Shown here: positions 45,935 through 56,460 of the stretch, piece by piece
Layout: each line of letters opens with the position of its first letter
How positions within the stretch are numbered: position 1 is the first letter of the stretch
Assembly (NCBI GenBank): GCA_016859345.1
Contig: CM029131.1
Coordinates: 7,678,320-7,742,319, forward strand
DNA from: Istiophorus platypterus
Taxonomy: Eukaryota; Chordata; Actinopteri; Istiophoriformes; Istiophoridae
DNA length: 64,000 nucleotides
Reading direction: 5' to 3'
Notes under the pieces: generated by a model
What the model was told of the DNA's origin: nothing
The model's database searches: none
Seen by the model: only the letters and a program-made list of their open reading frames with translations
Program-made: the position numbers and the translations under genes

Positions 45935-46215
45935 GCCAGGGCTAGCTAGTTAGCAGTTCTAACTTCAGTAGAAGAACAAAAATGATAGAAGTAGAAGCAA
46001 AACAAAAGTGACTACATTGGTGTTGCTTTCCACAAATGGAGACAGATCTTCGCAAGTGAAGGAATGAAGGTTGATGCTGAACTTGTAACATTTATTTCTA
46101 GACTTTTAACAGGTATTAATGCTAGCATTGGCTATGCAGCAGTAGCAAAACCTTCAAATAATTCCTTTACCAGAGGCATTACCAGAGGCAAAATTAAACA
46201 TTACAGCAACAAATA
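45935..46215 (+). repeat. interspersed repeat, family 5, copy A
   Basis: It aligns with 57,665-57,960: GGCTAG start, GAAGGAATGAAG-TTGATGCTGA, then TAATGCTA-C-TTGGCTATG-AGCA-TAGC. Same orientation, moderately diverged, non-coding. The family is unnamed here. Confidence 0.7.
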
Positions 46216-47594
46216 GCATGCAGTATATACATGTGAAAATATGGAAAGCATGTTTATATTTAAACATGAATCTTGTAACTAACAATTAGTTGATCTCTAT
46301 ACAAAGTCTGTCTTTGTAGAGAAATGTTGCCTTTGGATGCATTAAAATATCACAGGCAGATAGTGATGAAGTCTTAATCATGTCAAATATGATAATGGGC
46401 CAGTTTTAAGGCCTTAGGAAGCATGTGGTATGACTGTGGTATGACTCAATGGTTTTAGGACCATTTTCTAATAAAGAATGCATGAATTACCATTAATAAC
46501 GGTCCTTTATTAATGGTTAATTTACTAATGCCTTATAGATCAGTGCTAAGCCTCTACAGTAGTTAGTGCACCTCCTCAGCTGCCGTGTTTTAAAAAACAC
46601 CCATTTGGCTGGAGTCTGCACATCGACTTCACAGCTCCTCAATTCCTCAAGAAGACCCACCCAATGGACAAGGTGACCACTTACCCTCTGTATAAGCGAC
46701 ACAGATCATCCAAATCAACACCCATTAACTAATTAATTAGCTTAGAGGAAGTAACATAGTAAACAGCTTGTTATCTCTGAACAAAGTGGAAACAAACCAA
46801 CCAAGGGAGGGTGGATGAAATGGATTTTTCACAAATGGGACATTGGAAACCCAAGGGTTGTCATTAATGGCTTGTAACTGCTGTATTCACTTCAATAAAT
46901 GATTGGTAACTTAATTAAGAATTAATAACTCCAGCCAGCCAGTCAGTACATTACAAATCAACATTTATCCAGCATTATTTTAAACTCACACCCCCTCACA
47001 CAGTGTGGAAATTTACTTTGGCTTTTAACTAAGTTGTTAGCCAATGATATGGCATAAATATAGTCATTTATCAAATGTTAAAATGTTAGTGCAACCAATT
47101 ATGATAAATTACTTATTCATATTTATAATGTAACTGCTGTTAAGTGCTATTAAGTCCCCTTGAAGTTGACTTAGTTGCTTGGTTTACGACCACGATGCCC
47201 AATTATGATATAGTAAAAGGAACATTAATTACGGTGCACATCTTAAAATACGTTATGACACGTGTATATGTGATACTTACTACCTCTTTCAAACCTGCAT
47301 ACCAGTGCCAATCAGGTATGGTATGATGGTTTATGATAACCATATACAGCCTTTTCACTGTGTTACCTACATGAAATACAGCAAGCTGTGGTTACACCAA
47401 GTACAAGTACTTAGTCAAAGCAGATTCTTTCATGTCAACGTATTTAACACAGACACACACACACACACTTTCACATGCATGTGCACACTTACAATTACCA
47501 TATGCTGTTGTGGCGTCTTTGTATCTGAGGCCTAACCTGTATAATAGGTGTCACATTAGCAAGACAACAAATCAAACCATCCTTCATTTCCCAG
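46216..47594. other. AT-rich non-coding stretch with small repeats
   Basis: CCATTAATAACGG..TTATTAATGG forms a small inverted repeat near 46,490-46,518; TGTGGTATGAC is duplicated near 46,424-46,445. A short CA array lies at 47,452-47,469. No gene. Confidence 0.45.
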
Positions 47595-47765
47595 GCCTCT
47601 CCTCTGCTCCACAGCTGTAGGCCTCTCTTTGTTGTCAAGGGAGTTTCTAATTAATATGATAAATAAGATGGTGGGTTCGACTCCCTGATGCTTTTTAATT
47701 GGAGGAAGCCTTGAATGGCATGCGGGCAGAAGCAGAGATTAGCGGGTTATTTGTGAGTGTTTTGT
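47595..47765. promoter_or_regulatory. weak candidate regulatory block
   Basis: CTTTGTTGTCAAGG, TTTCTAATTAATATG and TTTTTAATTGGAGGAAGCC in complex text suggest SOX- and homeodomain-type sites. It contains a tRNA B-box look-alike that I reject as a tRNA. Confidence 0.25.
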
Positions 47766-47996
47766 ATGAGGAGGAAAGAGAGAGAAAGAGAGAGAGAATT
47801 TTTTATCCTTGCAGTGATTTCCTGTCTCATTGTGATACTCGCCTCAATGCTTGCAACACACACACACGCACACACAGCATAGAGAGATTTGAGAGACTGC
47901 TCACGTCTGGTTGTATGAGCCACCATGTTAGCACTTCCTGATGATCAAAACCATATTCAGATAGTTCAGACAGTTCCGTTTCCCTCATTGGTTTCT

Positions 47997-47998
<2 letters not shown>
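47766..47998. other. non-coding stretch
   Basis: A short purine run (47,770-47,800) and a CA array (47,856-47,877). Confidence 0.5.

Positions 47999-48027
<29 letters not shown>
47999..48027 (+). repeat. (CA)n microsatellite
   Basis: A perfect array of 29 bp. Confidence 0.95.
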
Positions 48028-48824
48028 CATTTGCTCAAACCATCTGCAAGTGCACTAAAACCACAGAGTGAATTATTTACAAGAGTGTCATGCAAAGTGA
48101 AGTTATATATTCTCACTTTGACCACTTTTGTTAACATTTTGTCCTGTTTTTGTTTTGTTCCTTGTTTTTTTTTAGAAAAAGAGCTTTGCAACTTTACTCA
48201 TGTTTTTGCCACGTTTGGCAGTACTCAATACAGTGTAAGACATTTGTGTGTGTGTGTGTGTGTGTGCGTGCGAATGTTTGTGCATCCCTCATGCTATACT
48301 GTGCACCACCTACGGAACACAAGAAGAAAATCGGTCGAATATCTGACAGCTTTGCCTCAAGCATCTCTGTATCACCATCCCACTTCTCTTCAACGCACAT
48401 GCACACTCACGCACGCACACACAAACTACTCTGATCTCCTCATTCTCAGCTAATCCTGCTCCATCTAAATCAGAGCAAACAGCCCGGAGGGGACAAACCA
48501 CCATTGTTTAGTAACCATCTAATCCCTCTTTCCATCATTCTCATCTCCTTCTTATGTCTGACAAGGCTCCTCAACATCAGGGAAGATCCACAAAACCACA
48601 TCTGTGTGTGTGTGTGTGTGGGGTGAGAGGATGGTGAAACAACCACAGCAATCCAAAAGGGATTTAACTCCACTTTCTCCAGGCCTTTTTTTAGTGTCGC
48701 GTGTCAAGACTCAACAACTAAGAACATCCCATCAGGCTGGACAGTCAAAACCCCTCTCTGTCTCTTTCTGAGAAATTAGAGCGTGGATTTCCAGAATAAA
48801 TTTTTCTTGGCACCACTGATGGTG
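48028..48824. other. non-coding stretch with GT arrays
   Basis: GT arrays at 48,246-48,267 and 48,602-48,620; a CA/CG array near 48,396-48,423. The long ORFs here cross these arrays and are not credible. Confidence 0.5.
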
Positions 48825-49200
48825 TGAGGAATGGAGAAGAAAAGAAGAAGAAAGGACGGGACAAAGAATGTAGAGTCGCGGGTAGAGGAGATAGGAGACG
48901 ACAGGAGATTATTGGACGAGAGGGGAGAAGTGAGAGGAGTTGAGGAGGGTAAATAAAACAAGAGGACTGGAAAGAACAAATTAGGGGGAAAAGAGGACGA
49001 ATGACAAGATTATTTGATGAAAGAACAGAAAAAAAATGGCGAGGTAGAAAAAATTTGGATGAGAGAGATGACGAGATTATTGCATTAGGGAAAACAAAAA
49101 CAGGTGATGGAAAGAGATGGAGAGGGGACAGAAGAGGGGATGGGAAGAGATAAAAGGTGTAGAGGAAAAGCAGAGTCAAAAGTAGTAGGATCTGATGGAA
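48825..49200 (+). other. purine-rich, strand-asymmetric tract 1
   Basis: The plus strand is dominated by A and G (AGAAGAAAAGAAGAAGAAAG, GGAAAGAGATGGAGAGGGG) with scattered pyrimidines. It creates the 153-codon minus-strand Leu/Ser/Phe-rich ORF, which I reject as a gene. Confidence 0.75.
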
Positions 49201-49559
49201 AGACAATCCATCAGATTAAAATTATAATCACAAATTCAAAAATTATGGAATAAAAAGGAGAGAACTCAAACCTCTCCACCTGATGTTTTTTCATCTGTGA
49301 CATGGACTTTCTTTCAAAACTGTAAAATCAGTTACTCTTGAATTTTGCAGCACATCTCCAAGTTCCCAAATCTAAACACATTCACCCAGGTCTGACAACA
49401 TGTAAACCTACACTCTGCTGCTGCCTCTAGTGGGTTGGCTCCTCGGTTTGGCCTGACCAAACTAAACTAACCAGACAACACTTTGGACAAAAAAAAACCA
49501 AACCAAATCATATACTTCACCACAAAAGATGACTCACTGCTGCAACAGAGAGAAAATTA
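49201..49559. other. non-coding stretch
   Basis: Unique sequence; nothing recognised. Confidence 0.5.
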
Positions 49560-49724
49560 GAGTCAGCTGAGCCTGATGCTGCAGCCTTCTCAGCCTAACA
49601 GAAACCATTGTGACTGACTGACAGATCCAGACTGTGAACCAGTATGAACCTGGTTCTGAGACACTTTGTAACCAGACTGTTTGTCTAAAGGTTGTCAGAA
49701 CCTTTAGACTAGAAGGTTCTGGAG
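49560..49724. other. cluster of small inverted repeats
   Basis: GTCTAAAGGTT (49,683-49,693) pairs perfectly with AACCTTTAGAC (49,699-49,709) over a 5-nt loop. CAGAACCTT (49,696-49,704) pairs with AAGGTTCTG (49,713-49,721) over 8 nt. The two stems share bases, so they exclude each other. GAACCAG/CTGGTTC forms a third stem near 49,640. Confidence 0.7.
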
Positions 49725-50050
49725 AGAAGAGAAGAATGGAAAGATGTGGGAGAGCAGACAAGAAAAGGAGTGAGGACTAGAGGAAGCAATATGAAGAGAA
49801 AGGGTGAGCAGAAATTAGAGGAGAGGCGATATAAAGAGAAAGAGGTGTTAAAAAAAAAGAAGAGAAGGGGGATGCGAAGGAGAGAGATGAGGAAAAGAGA
49901 TTCTATGTAAAGGAGAGGAGAAACAAAAAGTGGAGAGAAAGGAGATGAGGAGGGGAGTATAAAGAGTAGAAAAGAGGAAGCAAAAGAGGAGAAGAGGAAA
50001 AACAAGAGGATAAAACAAGGAGACATAAAGAGGAGGACAGAAAAAAAGAA
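49725..50050 (+). other. purine-rich, strand-asymmetric tract 2
   Basis: Again A/G-dominated (GAGAAGAGGAAAAACAAGAGG, AGGAGATGAGGAGGGGAG) and ending at a CA array. The minus-strand ORFs (128 and 103 codons, Ser/Leu/Phe-rich) are compositional. Confidence 0.75.
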
Positions 50051-50079
50051 ACACGCGCACACACACACACACACACACA
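50051..50079 (+). repeat. (CA)n microsatellite
   Basis: ACACGCGC followed by a perfect CA array. Confidence 0.95.
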
Positions 50080-50444
50080 GTTGCCACTTTGCCACAGCAG
50101 CATTTAAAGCTGTAATGACAGGCCAGAGAGTGATAAGAGACTCTGAGTGGAGAGGCCACTATAGCTGCTCTCCTCTCCCTGCTAACAACTGTAATTATCC
50201 AAACTCCACACTCACTACTATTGATCCCCCCCCCCGGCCTCAGTGTGTGTGTGCATCTATTTCACTCTCTCTCTCTGACAGGGTGACAGTAGAGTGCGTC
50301 CCTCTCAGCACAAGAGTTGTTCACACCTGCTGCCGGTAGATGTGGAGAGCAGTGACAAGGACTTGGACAAATACGTGACAGCCACAAAACACAAATATTG
50401 GTGCAGCTCCGGTGTTCCCCTCGCAGTGTATGTTAAGTATGAGG
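50080..50444. other. non-coding stretch
   Basis: Moderately complex text, with C9 near 50,227. No gene. Confidence 0.4.
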
Positions 50445-50445
50445 C

Positions 50446-50473
<28 letters not shown>
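50445..50473 (+). repeat. (GT)n microsatellite
   Basis: A perfect GT array. A T16 run follows at about 50,528-50,544. Confidence 0.95.
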
Positions 50474-50476
<3 letters not shown>

Positions 50477-50997
50477 CTGTTAAATGTCCCCACATGGATA
50501 GAGAGGAGTAGTACAACACATGTAATATTTTTTTTTTTTTTTTTATCCACTGCTGACATAATGCTTTTTTTTGTTTTTTTTTGTACAATGTATGTAATGG
50601 GAGATTACATTACATGGAAGAGAACATGATATGAACTTTTTCAGGCATGTGTTTCAAAAAAGAAAATATTGACACAATGACAAAAACCTTCCATTGATTC
50701 AAACAACCCATCAATTCGATTACCACAACATACTACTTTTTCAGTGATTTTTTTCATTTTGTCATGGAGATGGACATCTTAATATGCAAGCTCAATGGCT
50801 GCTATGATCCTGTCCATAGCACTCCTAGGATCCTATTTTGTCAAGCTAGTGTTCTAAAATGATGAAAATAAGGCTCTATGCTCTTTTTTGTTGTAGTGTA
50901 TCGAGGGGTCATAATAAACACATGTAAACATCTTAACCATGTTCACATGCACACAATAATTTGATTATAGACAGATGACATTACAAATTAGGTCATT
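50474..50997. other. non-coding stretch
   Basis: T-rich runs and unique sequence. No gene. Confidence 0.5.
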
Positions 50998-51700
50998 CAT
51001 GGGATAAAGTTGATCACGCAAAACAACTTTGTACTGACTTGCAGAGACCCTTCCCTCTAAGGGGACAAGTGGACCCAAACCATGGCAGAAAAATACCCCT
51101 ACAGTATAACAGAGCCACCGGATCCCCTCACTGTGGGGGTCCAGGATTCAGGCCTGTGCCACCGTCTTGGTGTACGCCACAGATGCCCTCGCCCACTTAG
51201 CGAAGATCATCTGACTGCGTCACTTTTTTCCAAATCTTTGAAGGCCAGTACCTGCGGTTTTTGCACCACTGAACCCTCAGATGTGAATTCATCATTGTAA
51301 TGGGGTTTTATCCACTATAACATCCCTCTCTGTGTTATTGTAGACCGACTGTTCTCGCTGACAGTATGCTCATGTCCTGCAGTGACATTCTCAGTCAACT
51401 GAGGTAGATTTATAGAATTTTTTTACATGTCAGGCTACTAATTGCTAATTGTACCATGCTTTGCACCTGTGTGGAAGCATTCATTACGTTTCTCCACTCA
51501 TTTATTCAGGTTATTCCTAAGAGTATTTCTGAGGAAGGAAATTTTGGCTTTTCTCAACGACACAGGGCCTTCATCTCAACTTGATCATTGTGCATTTTCC
51601 TGTGTGTCTGATGGGCCTTTCAAAGTCCAAATCTTTCAGTTAATGGAGGATCACGAAAAACGAAAACATGAGCAGACCTGACAGTGACAAAAACCTTGAG
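50998..51700 (-). pseudogene. Tc1/mariner-like transposase pseudogene
   Basis: Read on the minus strand: FLRNTLRNNLNK (about 51,500-51,545), VQWCKNRRYWPSKIWKKV then SDD (about 51,210-51,280; the family has QW..EH..WT...WKKVMWSDE), GRGHLWRTPRRW (about 51,158-51,198), and FCHGLGPLVPLEGRVSASQY ending in VVLRDQLYP (about 51,000-51,090). This is the order of the catalytic domain of Tc1-like transposases; the second part of the DDE triad (DNAP..H, and the later E/D) is lost at the left end. At least three frameshifts and several stops make it dead. It is more complete than, and of a different family from, the remnant at 6.1 kb. No terminal repeats recognised. Confidence 0.85.
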
Positions 51701-52599
51701 CAGGCATAAGAAGCCGATGACATTAAGTGTGTCCTTCCAGCTAACAGATAAGGTTTCAGACATTCCAGTTACTGATGGTATTCAATTGTGTGGCTTAATC
51801 ACACTGAAGCTCAAAAATCATTGAAATCAGGAGATAACAAAATACCTCCCTGACACTGACCTAAGATAAAGACAGTTATTTTTATTAGCACTTAAGAGGA
51901 GACATAAAGGGAAATTAAGCAGATTTTTTTGTCAAACCACTAACTTTGTTAAATTCTTCACACAGGCTAAAATGTAATCTGTTTCCAAGATTTTTTTTTT
52001 CTTAAGTAATTTGAGCACCTGCTGTGGTTTTCTTTGGGTTTTCTCTTTTAAAATTCAATGATGCATTTATTTTACCTTTTGAATTTTTACTTCTAAGCAT
52101 TTTGAAAATAAGTTTAGTATTACTAATTCAAGTTTACATATGAAAACATGCTTTGCTGTTTGTCACTTAACCAAAAAAAGGAAAAAAAAAAAAAGGAGGT
52201 AAAAACAACAAAGCTTTAATGTTGGTTTTTAATGAGGAACACTAACACCACTAATAAGTCATTATTAGAGGGGATAAAGGTGTACAAAATGTATTTCCTT
52301 CTGTGACAAAGACCTGAAGAAGAAAAATAACAGTGAAATTGAAAATGTCAGGGCTTTAAGTGTTAAAACTAATCAGGCGAGCTGTCATTATAAAGGCAAG
52401 GTTAATAGCTGCTGACAGAATCACCTTCAGCAGACACCAAGATAAGAAAAGGTCTTTTTATTAGCATGGCTGGGGCAGATACAGACACAGACACACACAC
52501 ATATATAGTTGTGTATCTGAGCACACATAAATACTCCACACGGTCGCAGAGGATTGATGTGTGAGATCCAGTCTCTATGCATCTCCTGTTGCAGCCATA
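51701..52599. other. non-coding stretch
   Basis: AT-rich unique sequence with an A-rich run at 52,174-52,195 and a short CA/TA array near 52,482-52,508. No gene. Confidence 0.5.
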
Positions 52600-53050
52600 C
52601 GTGGACCGTCAGATAGTGCCATTCAGCAGGGGGAAGGATTTACAAGTCGTGCCGCGGCCTTGACACCCAGACAAAACCCCCCTTTTGTTCCCCCATCACC
52701 TGTTCCAGATTTATGACGTCCAATTACAAACGCGGATGCTAACAGTATTCCCCATTAGCCTATCAAATGCTTTAGTGGTTGTTACCTCAAAGGATTATCT
52801 GGCCTTTCAGCAGGGGCGTAACCAATTTATGGCCCCCCCAAGAACATCCGAACAAAGACCTCCCTGGCTCTGCTTTTTGTTTTCCTGCACTACTCCCCAA
52901 GACAGGTAATTAACAGGGAAGGAGTTTGTGGTTAATTTGCGAGATAATTATCTAAATTAAACTGCCTTTCGTCACGCAGGAGCTCTATCGCTCCCTCTCT
53001 CTTACTCGCCAGAATGCATGCAATCTCTCTCTATCATTTGATGAGGGTGG
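52600..53050. promoter_or_regulatory. candidate regulatory block
   Basis: About 450 bp of complex sequence between AT-rich tracts: TTTACAAGTCGTGCCGCGGC, CCAATTACAAACGCGGATGC, CAAAGGATTATCTGG, GACAGGTAATTAACAGG, TTTGCGAGATAATTATC and CTTTCGTCACGCAGG. There are several intact CpGs and homeodomain-type cores. It is a strong conserved-element candidate by appearance, and the ORF 52,685-52,909 is not convincing. Confidence 0.4.
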
Positions 53051-53364
53051 TCAGGGTATTGTGCCGCTGTAGAAACAAAACCAGTAATGACATGTTCTTC
53101 TTTCTTTCCTTTTGTTTTCTTCTGCTTTGTTTTGCTTTTTCTTTGTTTTTTTAGTCAGAGAAGAAGTAAATGAAGAGGGTAAAAGAGCAGAGAGAGAGAG
53201 AGAAATATGGAGGAACACCGAAAGACAGGGAGATGAGTGAGAGAATCAGTTTACTTACAAGACTACTAGATGACAAAAGAACAGTGCCATTAACACACAC
53301 ACACACACACACACACTACAGTCTGATCTACAGTTGCTTTTATTTATCAGGTAGCTCTGAATAG
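53051..53364. other. non-coding stretch with T-rich, purine-rich and CA parts
   Basis: 53,096-53,150 is T-rich. 53,165-53,250 is purine-rich with a short GA array. A CA array lies at 53,293-53,317. Confidence 0.6.
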
Positions 53365-53490
53365 CAGCGTTCAACTGCAAAGGCAGCGTTTGCCTCTCAG
53401 GAGGAGCTGGCTCAGGAGATCAGATTACTGAGGCAGGATCTGGAGTGGAAGAAGTCCAGGTTCAGTCTGCAGAGCAACATCCAACAATGA
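53365..53490 (+). other. short coding-like segment, possible terminal exon (unidentified)
   Basis: A TTTGCCTCTCAG acceptor-like sequence ends at 53,400; a 30-codon frame follows to TGA at 53,488-53,490. The peptide EELAQEIRLLRQDLEWKKSR has heptad spacing of Leu/Ile/Leu/Leu typical of a coiled coil, unlike the repeat-driven ORFs nearby. The frame extends 12 codons left to a TAG. I do not recognise the protein. It may be a last exon, a decayed exon or pseudogene piece, or chance. Confidence 0.25.
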
Positions 53491-54789
53491 TTCAAGTCGA
53501 TTTCGAAGTAAAGATTCCCACAGATTTTAAGTAACAGATTATAGTCTTTAAAAAAAAAAAAAAAAAAAATTGTGAAAAATATGCCTTATGGCAAATAAAT
53601 TTTACCCTTTATCCTCCATTTTTGAAGTCAATAAATCCCATTAAACTACATCAGACTGGAGTATGAGCCTCTGTCTGGGGTAGAAAGATGTTTTTCATTT
53701 GGACTTATAACTTGATTGTCTATACAAGTGTTCTTTCATTCTATTCACCTTGCATTCCAGGTAAACGGTCCATGACTGAAAGTTTGTATCCAGGTGAATA
53801 ATGCATGTAGAAAGCCTATTTGCTGAAGTTGCAATGTGTCTTTTACATAGAGAAATCTTCTGTTGAGATTGTTTCATTCATCATGATCAGCTGCATTTAT
53901 TGTGTTCACTTGATCCTCAAAAGAGCGAATACTAAGCATAAATGATCCGATGAAGCCGAATGCTCACCCTCTTGTTCATCTCATACAAAAAAAAAAAGTC
54001 TACATGGGGGGGGGGGTACTCCAAGAGAGAGGAGAGCATCAGTCAGCAAATGCTCAAAAAATGACATATGTTAACATTTAAGTGACAAAGCCAACAGAAC
54101 TGTACCAGTGGTTGGTTGAGGCAACACAACACTGGACTCCTACACACGGTACTGCTATTCTTTTAATCGTGACTATGACTGTTCCCTAATCTTAAACAAG
54201 TATTTATTACAAAAATCTTTCACTAACCAGGTCATTTTTGTAGCTTAATCTAACCAAACCTAGAAAATGTTCTTGTTGCTCTGGTGGAGAAATATAAAAA
54301 AATAGTAGTTTGAGGACTTGCCGGGGAGAAAATAAGCTAACTCCTGGTTTGACGAAACATCAGGATAGTTGACCTCCCATTTCATCAGGATTTCACAGAC
54401 CATGTTTAAGATAAAGAAAAAATAATTAGGGAAACATTAACCCTGCTAAAATACTGTTTAAGAAGGAAACACCTCTGTGTCATAACTTTAGTTTACAAAA
54501 AGAATTACATGCAAATAGTAATAAAAAAATTGCACATACACAATTGTTTATGGCGTTTCTAATGGTGCAAACAGTGTTATGAGCACTATAGTTTGTAAAC
54601 TAACTCAAGCAAAACATAATTCTCAGCAAAACCTGTTTGCTGCAGGCTCTGTGGATTATTGTGTGTCACCAGGACATAATTTCCAAAAAGAGATGCTGCA
54701 GCTGAGTTTTTCAAGTGTAACTGATATGTTATACTATCATCTAAAGAAATCATTTGACAGGATTTTAATGTACAAAGTAAAAGACGCAT
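53491..54789. other. non-coding stretch
   Basis: An A20 run (53,550-53,569) and a G11 run (54,006-54,016) in unique AT-rich sequence. Overlapping ORFs on opposite strands at 54,579-54,791 are unrecognised. Confidence 0.5.
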
Positions 54790-55035
54790 AACTACAGCAG
54801 AGGCATGTCTGGCTACAACAGCACTCCATCACTTTTGGGAGATCTGGGTGGACAGATAGCACCAGCGTTTATTTGACTAATAGATTTCAATCGGTTTCTC
54901 AAATCAAACTTCTAGCCTTAAGCGAAAAACTTTTTTTTGCAAGAAATTTTCATTAGAATTAGCTGTTTCCGTGCTGCTTTTCAAATTTGATACATCGCAA
55001 TTTGCATAAAAATGCCTGGATGGAAACCCGGCTAG
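54790..55035 (+). repeat. possible interspersed repeat fragment
   Basis: ATCGCAATTTGCATAAAAAT followed by GGATGGAAACCCGGCTAG resembles the end of a repeat I recall from fish genomes. The preceding 200 bp may belong to it. Weak identification. Confidence 0.3.
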
Positions 55036-55090
55036 TGTGGCTGTGTGTCTGTCTTCCTCTCTCCGTCCTCATCCATCCCTCCTCGGCCGC

Positions 55091-55091
55091 C

Positions 55092-55123
<32 letters not shown>

Positions 55124-55124
55124 C
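55091..55124 (+). repeat. (CT)n-(CA)n microsatellite
   Basis: About 13 CT units followed by CACACACAC. Confidence 0.9.
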
Positions 55125-55291
55125 TGTGTCTCGTTCTCCCTCTCTCTGTACTGTATGAAGGAGGGATGATCGCTCCCTGTCACATCTGTTGGCACGTTGC
55201 CATCAAGCCTTGACAGGAAAATAACACTCTTCAGGGAAAATAATACACTCATTCCGCCATCGGCGCTCCCAGACACATGCCTGTGTATGTG

Positions 55292-55314
55292 TTTGTGTGT
55301 GTGTGTGTGTGTGC
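55292..55314 (+). repeat. (GT)n microsatellite
   Basis: A GT array of about 20 bp running into GCGCGC. Confidence 0.9.
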
Positions 55315-55384
55315 GCGCATCTAAAAGCCCTCATCGCTGCTGTCAACCTGAGTACAAAGGATCACTTTATATGATTAGTATGCA

Positions 55385-55570
55385 TCTCTGAAAAACATAT
55401 TGAACAAAAAGCCCTGCCCCGAATGCTGCTCCACACCAATTAATGGATTAAGAAATTATTTTGAGGCGAGGCTTGTTGTGAGACAGCTATGATATGTGGC
55501 TGGAGAGGCATTTCTGTTGTGGTTATTACCAGCTATAAGGCCCAAATGCATTTTGATCATACAGCAGCAA
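55385..55570. promoter_or_regulatory. candidate regulatory block
   Basis: CACCAATTAATGGATTAAG, GAAATTATTTTGAGGCGAGG and TGTGGTTATTACC fall in complex sequence. It combines TAATTG- and GGATTA-type homeodomain cores with a RUNX-like TGTGGTT. Inference from motif density. Confidence 0.35.
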
Positions 55571-55777
55571 CATATACAACATATATTTGTCTTTACTGAC
55601 TGACTAGGCCTATAAAAACATCCCTCTACCCTGTTTTAAAGCAATGAAAAACAACTTTGTTCCTTTGATATAAAACACCCCCTGGTAGCCATATTGGAGG
55701 CTCTTGAGCAACAGCGCTCATTTACTGTGTAGATTCAAACCAGTAACCTTCCAAATCACTTCAGACTGTGCCATCAG

Positions 55778-55778
<1 letters not shown>

Positions 55779-55811
<33 letters not shown>
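55779..55811 (+). repeat. (CA)n microsatellite
   Basis: A perfect array of 33 bp followed by C6. Confidence 0.97.
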
Positions 55812-55813
<2 letters not shown>

Positions 55814-55939
55814 CCCATCATCCCGTCGCTGTTCAGAGGACAAAGGCCACACAGCAGTTAACCCAGGCCCGACAGAGCCCCGGACCCCCTTTAACCCTCT
55901 GCTCACCAAGCTCCCGCTCCTAAGTTAAGAGCTGCGTTT

Positions 55940-56210
55940 ATAGATTTTGGGAAAAAAAAAAAAAAGCAGCTGAGAATAGAGATTGAAATCGACTTGGCCT
56001 CGAGAATGACATTTGATTTCTTACTTAGCGGCGTTCCACTTTAGGTGCACATGTGGGTGTGTCTGTCTAGGTTTGTATCGAGGGGGGGCTTGTCTGATGA
56101 GAGAGATATCTAACCATGTGAGTGGTGGGTGACTCTACAATGAGATATGTTGTCTGTTCTTTTCCATTGAGAGATGTAATCTGAAGCGGACTGTTCACAG
56201 TGGCAGTAAA
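55940..56210. promoter_or_regulatory. weak candidate regulatory block
   Basis: GATTGAAATCGACTTGGCC, CTCGAGAATGACATTTGATT and TTACTTAGCGGCGTTCC lie in complex text after an A13 run. Weak call. Confidence 0.2.
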
Positions 56211-56224
56211 TGAGAAACATTTTT

Positions 56225-56460
56225 CTTTTCCTATATGATTCCTTTGTCCTTAACTACCATTTTACTGCTGATAAATTTTAAACTTTTTTTCCGGTTAATC
56301 AGTCTATAAAATGCCAGAAAATGGTGAAAATATCCATCACAATGTCCCACAACAAGAGGTGAACCTTCTGAAGTGTCAGTTTATTTGAGTTAAAATAATA
56401 TAAACACACAAAAGAAGAAAATCCTCAGATTGAGAAACTAGAAAATGCACGTACATAAGC
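56225..56460 (+). repeat. teleost interspersed repeat, family 1, copy B
   Basis: TTAATCAGTCTATAAAATG, then CCAGAAAATGGTGAAAATAT, then TCCATCACAATGTCCCACAA, and later AAAATCCTCAGATTGAGAAA. It shares its first part with copy C (62.7 kb) and its last part, inverted, with copy A (9.05 kb). Confidence 0.65.

Noticed and set aside
47674..47684. GGTTCGACTCC, an exact tRNA B-box match
   Set aside because: The flanks do not form a T-arm (only three pairs), no A-box or cloverleaf fits upstream, and no SINE body is recognisable.
48745..50159. Minus-strand ORFs of 153, 128 and 103 codons
   Set aside because: All are Ser/Leu/Phe/Pro-rich translations of purine-biased DNA read in reverse, open in several frames at once.
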